In this document: piece by piece, positions 43,860-51,330 of the stretch
How positions within the stretch are numbered: the first letter of the stretch is position 1
How the letters are laid out: every line of letters begins with the position of its first letter
Assembly (NCBI RefSeq): GCF_034531395.1
Contig: NZ_JARVCO010000012.1
Coordinates: 806,001-870,000 of the forward strand
DNA: 64,000 bases
DNA from: Pontiella agarivorans
Lineage (GTDB): Bacteria > Verrucomicrobiota > Kiritimatiellia > Kiritimatiellales > Pontiellaceae
Reading direction: 5' to 3'
Notes under the pieces: generated by a model
Seen by the model: only the letters and a program-made list of their open reading frames with translations
Databases searched by the model: none
Told to the model about the DNA's origin: nothing
Made by a program: the position numbers and the translations under genes

Positions 43860-44040
43860 GATGATGCTGGATTAAATCAAAAAGCCCAGTTTGTCTTCGT
43901 TCATGTAAATGGTCTACTTGTTCGGGAAAACCGGGAGGTGACTCATCCGTCTCGCTCTCTAGGGGGTAAAGATGGCGCAGGGGGAACGTTGCTATTCAGG
44001 GCAGATCGCGGCCCAATTGCAATTCTGAGCTTCAGGGAGA
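43860..44040 (+). pseudogene. 3' remnant of a DUF1080-type (3-keto-disaccharide hydrolase) gene
   Basis: One frame reads KAQFVFVHVNGLLVRENREV, then HPSRSLGGKDGAGG and LLFRADRGPIAI. This resembles the C-terminal third of DUF1080 domains (usual pattern: YHNGVLIHDNVEV, then TRASLGGKEGPTGPLLLQGDHGPVAFRNI). The rest of the domain and a signal peptide are missing. Copies 3 and 4 of the island motif flank it, so this was probably a small transcription unit of the same regulon. Confidence 0.55.
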
Positions 44041-44059
44041 AGTCGTTTCCGGTCGGCAG

Positions 44060-44079
44060 ACTACAACATTCGTACTTTG
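44060..44079 (+). promoter_or_regulatory. Island motif copy 4, upstream of FGE-like gene
   Basis: It reads ACTACAACATTCGTACTTTG, 185 bases before the FGE-like gene start. Confidence 0.78.
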
Positions 44080-44264
44080 GAATTTATCGTTAGGTAAATT
44101 ATTTTCGTTCCCGGGCACACGAACGAATATCAATGATAGAGGTAAAGCTCTGCTGTTCCTTCTGTCGTATCAGAAAATTTGAGTGGATAGAGTCGCCTTC
44201 AAAAACGACTTATTCAGAGTGTATCTGAGCAGTTAAATAATGATCTAAAATCGGAGTGCGATAA

Positions 44265-45464
44265 ATGAAGGTGATGACAGGAGCAGCATTACTAATTACG
44301 TTTCTTTCCGTCGGGACCGGAGCTGATTCAATTCAGCATGGAGGAACGATGGTCAATATGACATTCGTAGACATCGGCCAAAGCAATGTCGGCGCAGATT
44401 CAACGGGCTATGGCACGGTGGATTACGCCTATCGCATGGGCAAGTATGAGGTGACCGCTTCGCAGTGGGCAACGGTGATCACGGCAGATCCCGATGTGGG
44501 GGATTCGGATGATGGGAGCGGTTCATTGCCCGTGCGTTCTGCGACCTGGAATGAAGCCGCCAAATTTGCAAACTGGTTGACGAGTGGTAACGCCTATGAA
44601 GGTGCCTATCAGTTTGATGGGAGCGGAGCTATGACCAATGTAAATCGCGAGGCGGCAGTTGCGGCTTACAGCAGGGTCTATGTGTTGCCGACCGAAGATG
44701 AGTGGTACAAAGCGGCCTATCTTAAGTCGGATGGAAGCGCATTCACTCTTTATCCCACCGGGGATTCGATACCGATCGAAAGGGCGGGGGGAGAAAATTA
44801 CAACAACAAAGATGGCCTATGGAATGTAGGGTCGGGGAGCGTTGAAAACAACGGTACATTCGATATGGGGGGCAACCAATGGGAATGGACGGAAAGTGCA
44901 TTTGATGGTGTGCTTGATGACATGAGTGAAAAACGGGTAATTAGAGGAGGAGAATATATTAATGATGCATACTATTTAAGTTCTGTGGCCCGCCTTGAAT
45001 ATCCTATAACAATAGGACAAGGATTTCGCATTGTGGCCATACCGATATTGACTGATTATCAGGTCTGGGCAGATTCGCAAGGCATATATATGAATGATGC
45101 GATCTGTACGAATGATTATGACGGTGATGGTTTAGACAATGTAACAGAATGGGGTTTTGGCGGAGACCCGAGGAATCCCAGTGATGCGACGGGAAGGCTG
45201 CCACGGTATATGGTTGGTGCGGATGGTAACTTTCTGATCATTCATCCCCGACCAAAGAACGGGCCGTACCCTAAATATAATATTTTTTCGGATACTGACT
45301 TGGTGAATACTCCCGGTTTCGAGCTGGAAAAACTAGGGAACTATGCAGTGACGCTTGGTGGGCAATGGGATTCGGGCAACTGGGCGAGTAACATTGAATC
45401 CGTGACCAATGTGTTTCCCTCTACCATGTCAACTAAGTTTTTCAAACTAAAGGTTAGTGAATAA
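44265..45464 (+). CDS. Secreted FGE-fold (SUMF1-like) protein with calcium-repeat tail
   Basis: A 399-residue exported protein. The signal peptide is KVMTGAALLITFLSVGTGADS. An FGE-sulfatase domain (about 25-265) follows, with MTFVDIGQSNVGADSTGYGTVDYAYRMGKYEVTASQWA, RVYVLPTEDEWYKAAY, GNQWEWTESAF and VIRGGEY ... GQGFRIVA. The cysteines that bind copper in true formylglycine-generating enzymes are absent from the RGGEYINDAYYLSSVARLEY segment, so sulfatase activation is unlikely. The last 130 residues are the shared calcium-repeat tail (NDYDGDGLDNVTEWGFGGDP ... KFFKLKVSE). It is a single-gene unit with motif copies upstream. Surface carbohydrate binding is a guess. Confidence 0.87.
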   Translation: MKVMTGAALLITFLSVGTGADSIQHGGTMVNMTFVDIGQSNVGADSTGYGTVDYAYRMGKYEVTASQWATVITADPDVGDSDDGSGSLPVRSATWNEAAKFANWLTSGNAYEGAYQFDGSGAMTNVNREAAVAAYSRVYVLPTEDEWYKAAYLKSDGSAFTLYPTGDSIPIERAGGENYNNKDGLWNVGSGSVENNGTFDMGGNQWEWTESAFDGVLDDMSEKRVIRGGEYINDAYYLSSVARLEYPITIGQGFRIVAIPILTDYQVWADSQGIYMNDAICTNDYDGDGLDNVTEWGFGGDPRNPSDATGRLPRYMVGADGNFLIIHPRPKNGPYPKYNIFSDTDLVNTPGFELEKLGNYAVTLGGQWDSGNWASNIESVTNVFPSTMSTKFFKLKVSE

Positions 45465-45599
45465 TCCTTTTCATGACTTGATGCACGCTAAGTGTGATTT
45501 CACCGTTGGGATTGCAGCACAAAGTGTTCTGGAGTGTGCCTGGCTCGGTCGACGCTTCTCGTTTGCAAAGAGCGGGTAGGGATTGCATCTGCCGGCATG

Positions 45600-45619
45600 A
45601 CTACAACATCCGTACCTTT
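45600..45619 (+). promoter_or_regulatory. Island motif copy 5, upstream of the main degradation operon
   Basis: It reads ACTACAACATCCGTACCTTT, 56 bases before the propeller protein that leads the five-gene operon. Confidence 0.82.
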
Positions 45620-45675
45620 GCAAATTTACTTGGTGCATCTAATTTCTTAATCGAATTATGCTAAAGGATGAGTGA

Positions 45676-48342
45676 ATGGGTAAATGTTTGGTCAAAGCAG
45701 TGTTGTTTCTTACGGTGTCGGCCGTTGTGGTATCCGCAAAAAGTTTTGTGACCGACGGCAATGCCATCCGGAAAATGACTCCGGGGATGATCAAATCGAC
45801 GCCGGTATTCTTTTTCGGAGAACTTGACGGCAGCGTTTCCTGCTATACTACGGACGGGAAGAAACTTTGGCGGAATGAAACCAAGTCGCCTGCCGTATTG
45901 TTTGAAATTGAGGTGGCGGATGTGGATGGCGATGGGCGTGATGATCTGCTGACGGCAAGCGGTGACGGATCCATCACCTGCTGGAATGCCAATGGTTCGC
46001 TTCGCTGGAAATACAGCGGGGACCGCAAAGTCCGTTTTAATGAAGTGGCGGTGTTAAAACGCGGAAAGGATATAAAGATTTTTGCGGGTGGTAACGACAA
46101 AGTCATCTATGTGCTGGACCGCGATGGAAACCTGATCACGAAGCACGGCGTTCCCGGTGCCATCCGCAAGCTGGAAATCGGTGACTTTAAGAAAAAGGGC
46201 GAGCCGCTCCTTTTTGTGATGACCATGCGGCACGACAAGTCCGGCTGGTTGACATTCGGGTTTCTCGATCCGGATCATCTAAAGAAGGACATGGGATCTT
46301 TATCATCAAGGAACAGAACTAAACGGTTATCGGGAATCATGACCGATCTACGGGTTCAGGATCTGGATCGTGACGGTTTGGATGATCTGTTGGTTTTTCT
46401 GAATAGCGGCCCGGTGTTGTCTGCGTTAAATGGAGAGTTTGAAGAGATTGCGGGTTTTGATCTCAGCGGCTACAAAAAAGTTGAGCGCGCTTCCCGCCAG
46501 CGCTATGCGCATTCGATCGGCACTTCTCTCTATCCTGCCAGAGACGAAATCCTGATCCAGTTTGGCCGCGCGTTTTATGTGCTCGACTCCAAGGGCAAGC
46601 TGTTGGAATGGAGCGGATCTAATTCCGCCCGTTTCCCGTTTGGTGATATTTGTATGCATCCGGCAACAAGGAAATTGTTTGGAGCGGGATCGGTCGGCGG
46701 AGATAACGGGGTTTATGAGTTTGACCTGACCCAATCCGAATGGTGGATGCAGCATGACCAATGGACTGGTCGGATGAGCGATGTTAAGGCAAATCTGGAA
46801 ACATTATATGAGCAGGTACTGTCTTTTGACCCACCCGAATATCAGTCACCGGCAAAGAAACCCTGGGTGATGGGCTATGGCGGTGCAATTCAGGAAGAAG
46901 TGGCAGCGCTGGATTTCAATGAGGTGGTTATAGCCGATGAGGAGATCTGGTCGGAGGATTATGATCGGTCAGATATCATTTCTGTAGTGGGAGAACAATA
47001 TGGAAACAGACGGGACAAGCGTAAGCCCTATCGCGATTCCCGTGCAGACCTCATTCGGAAGGCGCAGGATCTTGAGGCCCAAGGCGAGGCGTTTATTATC
47101 TGGGCAGGTCATGGTAGCGATCCGTTTTATGTATCTATTGGGACACTGGAAGCCATACTGGAGGCAGCGCCGAATACGTGTTTAGGATTTACCTATGCGG
47201 AGATGTCGAATACGGAAGATCCGCGCATTCATTATTTTATTGAGCATTATATGCCGAGACTGGCGAAAGCGTGTCGAAAGCAGGGTAAAGCCAAGCTCTA
47301 TTTCCGCTACAAGCAGACGTTTTGGGCAACGACGGTTCAGGCGCACCCATGGAATGAGCTGTTTCTTTCTGGAAAATATTCCGATCTTCTGGTGCCGGGG
47401 ACGGAAGATACCAACTCTACGACTCAGGAACTGAACCTGGCCGGTCGTGTGGGTATGTTTACCGCCGGCTGTGTTGATGATTTTGCTATGCGGCTAATTG
47501 ATGACAATCCGACGGGCTGGCGCCCGGTTGCGCCCGGCCGGCAGCGATCTATCTCTCCATGGTTGCGCAGCGGTGTGATTCGCGGAGCGTATGGTGCTCG
47601 ATTCGGTTTGCTGTGGAATTTTCACAGTGTGGATGGACCGGGGCTTGAACTGCTGATTGCGATGATGGGATCCGGCGTACTTCCGCTGATTGAAGATGCG
47701 GATGATCTGGCTTCCATCGGAGCCTATCATCTGATGAAAGAAGTACCCCATGATTTTCATATGCGGGAGCATCTCGGCCACACGATCGACGCCTATCTCG
47801 AAGAGGACTATGATGCGGTTCTCTCTGTGGTGAATGTACACTGGGGCGGCGCAAGTGTGCCGGGTTATGATTTCTCGAAAGCGCTGGGAGTGGACTACCG
47901 TTGGCTAAATTTCATGCCGAAACTTCCACATGGCATGGTGCCGATTGCTCCGCTCGATTATCAGAAACAGTTGCAACAGAATAGCACGCCTTACTTTGTG
48001 AGTAATGCAAGGAATGGCCTTGTTGGGGGGAAGGAGGTGTCTGCTGATACTTTCGGAACGACAATTTCAAAAACAGTAAAAGCTGGAGCGAAAAAACTGC
48101 CATTTCTGGTGAAGGGCGCATCCTGGAGCGCAATCAAACTGGATGAAAGTCACTATCGCATTGTGCTGGTGGATCCGCACTATATCGATCCGCGTGACTG
48201 CCCGAGCGAGATAACTGTTCAAAAAACGGGTCCTAAAGGTGCGGTCGATATCCTGTCGAAGGAGCAACTGGAAATCACTGACGGGAAGGTTGAACTGATC
48301 GTTCCGGCGGGATCTATGCGGTTTGTGGATATTCAATTTTAG
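45676..48342 (+). CDS. Secreted beta-propeller enzyme resembling lambda-carrageenase (GH150)
   Basis: An 888-residue exported protein. The signal peptide is VKAVLFLTVSAVVVSA. Residues about 30-360 form a PQQ/FG-GAP-like beta-propeller (GSVSCYTTDGKKLWRNE, VADVDGDGRDDLL, GSITCWNANGSLRWKY, DLDRDGLDDLLVFL). A large alpha/beta region follows (about 390-800: VMGYGGAIQEEVAALDFNEVVIADEEIW, IIWAGHGSDPFYVSIG, ADIWAFGL-like segments absent) and a short beta end (KVELIVPAGSMRFVDI). This two-part plan, its length and its setting match GH150 lambda-carrageenase as described for Pseudoalteromonas CglA. I recognise this by architecture, not by a catalytic motif, so it is tentative. It leads an operon with two sulfatases, GH2 and GH110. 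Confidence 0.55.
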   Translation: MGKCLVKAVLFLTVSAVVVSAKSFVTDGNAIRKMTPGMIKSTPVFFFGELDGSVSCYTTDGKKLWRNETKSPAVLFEIEVADVDGDGRDDLLTASGDGSITCWNANGSLRWKYSGDRKVRFNEVAVLKRGKDIKIFAGGNDKVIYVLDRDGNLITKHGVPGAIRKLEIGDFKKKGEPLLFVMTMRHDKSGWLTFGFLDPDHLKKDMGSLSSRNRTKRLSGIMTDLRVQDLDRDGLDDLLVFLNSGPVLSALNGEFEEIAGFDLSGYKKVERASRQRYAHSIGTSLYPARDEILIQFGRAFYVLDSKGKLLEWSGSNSARFPFGDICMHPATRKLFGAGSVGGDNGVYEFDLTQSEWWMQHDQWTGRMSDVKANLETLYEQVLSFDPPEYQSPAKKPWVMGYGGAIQEEVAALDFNEVVIADEEIWSEDYDRSDIISVVGEQYGNRRDKRKPYRDSRADLIRKAQDLEAQGEAFIIWAGHGSDPFYVSIGTLEAILEAAPNTCLGFTYAEMSNTEDPRIHYFIEHYMPRLAKACRKQGKAKLYFRYKQTFWATTVQAHPWNELFLSGKYSDLLVPGTEDTNSTTQELNLAGRVGMFTAGCVDDFAMRLIDDNPTGWRPVAPGRQRSISPWLRSGVIRGAYGARFGLLWNFHSVDGPGLELLIAMMGSGVLPLIEDADDLASIGAYHLMKEVPHDFHMREHLGHTIDAYLEEDYDAVLSVVNVHWGGASVPGYDFSKALGVDYRWLNFMPKLPHGMVPIAPLDYQKQLQQNSTPYFVSNARNGLVGGKEVSADTFGTTISKTVKAGAKKLPFLVKGASWSAIKLDESHYRIVLVDPHYIDPRDCPSEITVQKTGPKGAVDILSKEQLEITDGKVELIVPAGSMRFVDIQF

Positions 48343-48360
48343 AATAATGGAGAATAGAAA

Positions 48361-49845
48361 ATGAAAAGACGTGATTTTACGAAACTGGCAGCAACCACGA
48401 TGGTTGCAGCAACGGGGTCTACGCTCGCTGCGAAACAGACTAAGCCGAATCTGTTGATCTTTCAAACCGATGAGCACAACTTCCGCACACTGGGCTGCTA
48501 CAGGGATCTGATGTCCGAGGATCAGGCGTTTGTCTGGGGTAAGGGCGTAAAGGTGGATACGCCGCACATTGACTCGATAGCCAGAGACGGAGCGATTTGC
48601 GATCGGTATTATTCCTCATCACCGGTCTGTTCTCCGTCGCGCGCCTCTTTTGTTTCCGGTCTTTACCCGATTAATACCAACGTCTACAAAAACGGGATTC
48701 CCTTGAAGGAAGGCTTAGTGACCTTTGCTGAGGTTCTGAAGCAACAGGGCTATTCCACCTCCTACCTTGGTAAATGGCATTTGGAAGGAATCAAAGAAAA
48801 GCCTGGATTTGCACCGAAACGAAAATTCGGATTCGATGATAATCGTTATATGTGGGATGGCGGTCACTGGAAAAAAATGGGACTGAAGGAAGACGGATCG
48901 CCTTATGTGGCATCCATCGGAAGCAATGGAAAAGTGAACACGCGGGTGGACGGTGCGGATGAAAAATCGTTTACAACCGACTGGCTGGCGGATCGTACCA
49001 TGGAGATTATTGAGCGCGATCAGCACAAGCCATTCTGCATCATGTGTTCGATCCCTGATCCGCACACCCCCAATACGGTTCGTGCACCCTACGACACCAT
49101 GTTTAAAGATCTGCATTTCAAGAATCCGAAAACGATGGACTGGCCGCTGGAAAAAATGCCTAAATGGCATCGGGTCGGACAGAAAAATACCTGTCTCGAA
49201 ATCGATCAGGACAAGTTTCAGCAATATTTCGGGATGGTTAAATGCATCGACGACAATGTCGGCCGAGTTCTGGGAGACCTAAAGGCAAAGGGGCTGGATC
49301 AGAATACCATTGTAATCTTTACTTCGGATCATGGGGACATGCTTGGGGAGCATAAGCGTACGAACAAGAGTATGCCCTTCGAAGCATCCGCGCGCATTCC
49401 GTTTGTCATCCGTTATCCGAAAAAAATACGGCCGGGTAAAGTGATTCATACTGCTTATACGACGGTGGATTTTGCTCCGACGATTCTCGGCATGATGGGT
49501 ATTTCCGAAACCATTCCGAATGCTGAGGGAATCGATGGATCGTCTGCATTTTTAAGCAAGGAACTGGAGGTGAATGATGATCGCATCACGTATGTTACCA
49601 GTGCGCACCAAAATGCGGTGACGGCGGTTAACCAACGTTACAAGCTGGTGCTGACACCTATTGATGACCCCTGGCTGTTTGATCTGGAAAAGGATCCGGA
49701 TGAGCTGATCAATCAATATCCCAAGCCGGAATATAAGGAGATCGGCCAGCGGATGAAAACTGCGCTAATGAATGCAATGAAGCGCGCCAATGAACCGATG
49801 CTGGTGTCGCCGAAAAAACCTTTGATTGTTGAGACTCGCAGCTAG
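48361..49845 (+). CDS. Exported S1-family sulfatase, tandem copy 1
   Basis: A 494-residue sulfatase. The N-terminus MKRRDFTKLAATTMVAATGS is Tat-like (RRDF). The formylglycine motif is CSPSRAS with Cys90, to be converted to formylglycine. The metal-site start LLIFQTDEHNFRTLGCYR has TDEH rather than the common DD. Other motifs are TSYLGKWHLEG and FTSDHGDMLGEH. It should remove sulfate esters from oligosaccharides in the periplasm. It lies 18 bases after the propeller gene, and the next gene is its close paralogue. Confidence 0.95.
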   Translation: MKRRDFTKLAATTMVAATGSTLAAKQTKPNLLIFQTDEHNFRTLGCYRDLMSEDQAFVWGKGVKVDTPHIDSIARDGAICDRYYSSSPVCSPSRASFVSGLYPINTNVYKNGIPLKEGLVTFAEVLKQQGYSTSYLGKWHLEGIKEKPGFAPKRKFGFDDNRYMWDGGHWKKMGLKEDGSPYVASIGSNGKVNTRVDGADEKSFTTDWLADRTMEIIERDQHKPFCIMCSIPDPHTPNTVRAPYDTMFKDLHFKNPKTMDWPLEKMPKWHRVGQKNTCLEIDQDKFQQYFGMVKCIDDNVGRVLGDLKAKGLDQNTIVIFTSDHGDMLGEHKRTNKSMPFEASARIPFVIRYPKKIRPGKVIHTAYTTVDFAPTILGMMGISETIPNAEGIDGSSAFLSKELEVNDDRITYVTSAHQNAVTAVNQRYKLVLTPIDDPWLFDLEKDPDELINQYPKPEYKEIGQRMKTALMNAMKRANEPMLVSPKKPLIVETRS

Positions 49846-49854
49846 GAAAATTTC

Positions 49855-51321
49855 ATGAACAGACGTAGTTTTACAAAATGGGCTGCGGTCGGTTTAACGG
49901 CTGGAACCGGCAGTGTACTGGCGGATAAGCAGAAGCGACCGAATCTATTGGTCATTCATACCGACGAACATAACTTTCGCACACTCGGTTGCTACCGTGA
50001 GCAGTTGAGCGAAGACCAGGCTTTTGTTTGGGGCAAGGGTGTGAAGGTGGACACTCCGCATATTGACCGCATTGCGAATGAGGGCGCGATCTGCATGAAC
50101 TATTATGCAACGTCACCGGTTTGTTCTCCATCGCGCGCCTCGTTTATGTCCGGGCAGTATCCGATTAAGACAGGAACCTGGAAAAACAGCATTCCGATGA
50201 AGGATGAAGTGGTGACATTTGCAGAAGTGTTACGCCGGGAAGGATATGCCACTTCATATTTGGGCAAATGGCACTTGGATGGTAAAGGACATCCGCAGTT
50301 TGCTCCGCAGCGCAAATTTGGTTTCGAGGACAACCGCTTCATGTGGAACGGTGGCCATTGGAAAAAGATGGCGCAGAATGACGACGGTTCGCCCAGGGTC
50401 GGGGCAACAAACCACAAGGGTAAACCGACCGGCAAGTTGGACAATGCCGACGAAAAATCATTCACCACCGACTGGCTCGCTGATCGATCGCTCGAAATCC
50501 TGGAACGGGATCGTCATAAGCCATTCTGTCTGATGGTTTCGATTCCCGACCCGCATTCCCCCAATACCGTGCGAAAACCATACGATACCATGTTTGCGGA
50601 TCTCCCTTTCGAGCCGCCGCGTACCAGGAAAAGGATGCCAGCGGGCACGCTCCCGGGCTGGCGTTCATCGGAGAATAAGAATGGCGGCCAGGAGTTTGAT
50701 AAGCAAAAGATGAGCGGATACTTCGGTATGGTGAAGTGCATCGATGAGAATGTCGGGCGGCTTCTCCAGTTCCTGGACGAAAAGGGGATAGCTGACAATA
50801 CCATTGTGGTCTTTACCTCCGACCATGGTGACATGCTTTACGAGCACGACCAGGTGAACAAAGGGCAACCGTTTGATGGTTCTGCCCGCATCCCGTTCGT
50901 GATCCGCTATCCGAAAAAGATCAAGTCGGGCAAAGTCATTCACAAGGCGTATAATAATACTGATTTTGCGCCGACCATATTGGGCCTTATGGGTGCATCA
51001 TTCATTCCGAGTGCGCAGGGAGTTGATTGCTCTGAGGATTTGTTAAGCAAGGATCAAAAGATTTTCGATGACCGCATCTCCTATATGGCGGAGGCCAATG
51101 GTTTGTGGGTGGCAACGGTCAGTCGGAAACATAAGCTGATCTATTCCTCGAAAGGCGAACCCTTCCTGTTCGATCTTGAAAAGGATCCGGATGAGTTGAT
51201 TAATTTCTATGCCGATCCCGCGTATAAGACTGTTCTAAAAACTATGCACGAAGCCCTGGTGACAAGAATGACGATGGTCCAGGGGCCTGAGAGCAAAAAA
51301 ACGAAAGTTCCAGTGATTTAA
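49855..51321 (+). CDS. Exported S1-family sulfatase, tandem copy 2
   Basis: A 488-residue paralogue of the preceding sulfatase, with Cys90 again in CSPSRAS and the same GCYR, GKWHLDG and FTSDHGDMLYEH blocks. The N-terminus MNRRSFTKWAAVGLTAG is Tat-like. The two differ mainly at about 150-190 and near the C-terminus, so they may take different sulfation positions. It starts 9 bases after copy 1, so translation is probably coupled. Confidence 0.95.
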   Translation: MNRRSFTKWAAVGLTAGTGSVLADKQKRPNLLVIHTDEHNFRTLGCYREQLSEDQAFVWGKGVKVDTPHIDRIANEGAICMNYYATSPVCSPSRASFMSGQYPIKTGTWKNSIPMKDEVVTFAEVLRREGYATSYLGKWHLDGKGHPQFAPQRKFGFEDNRFMWNGGHWKKMAQNDDGSPRVGATNHKGKPTGKLDNADEKSFTTDWLADRSLEILERDRHKPFCLMVSIPDPHSPNTVRKPYDTMFADLPFEPPRTRKRMPAGTLPGWRSSENKNGGQEFDKQKMSGYFGMVKCIDENVGRLLQFLDEKGIADNTIVVFTSDHGDMLYEHDQVNKGQPFDGSARIPFVIRYPKKIKSGKVIHKAYNNTDFAPTILGLMGASFIPSAQGVDCSEDLLSKDQKIFDDRISYMAEANGLWVATVSRKHKLIYSSKGEPFLFDLEKDPDELINFYADPAYKTVLKTMHEALVTRMTMVQGPESKKTKVPVI

Positions 51322-51330
51322 GGAGATACA

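Noticed and set aside
43782-44093. A 103-codon frame between two island motifs as a real small gene
   Set aside because: Its ends are translations of the motif copies themselves; the middle fits a DUF1080 fragment better.
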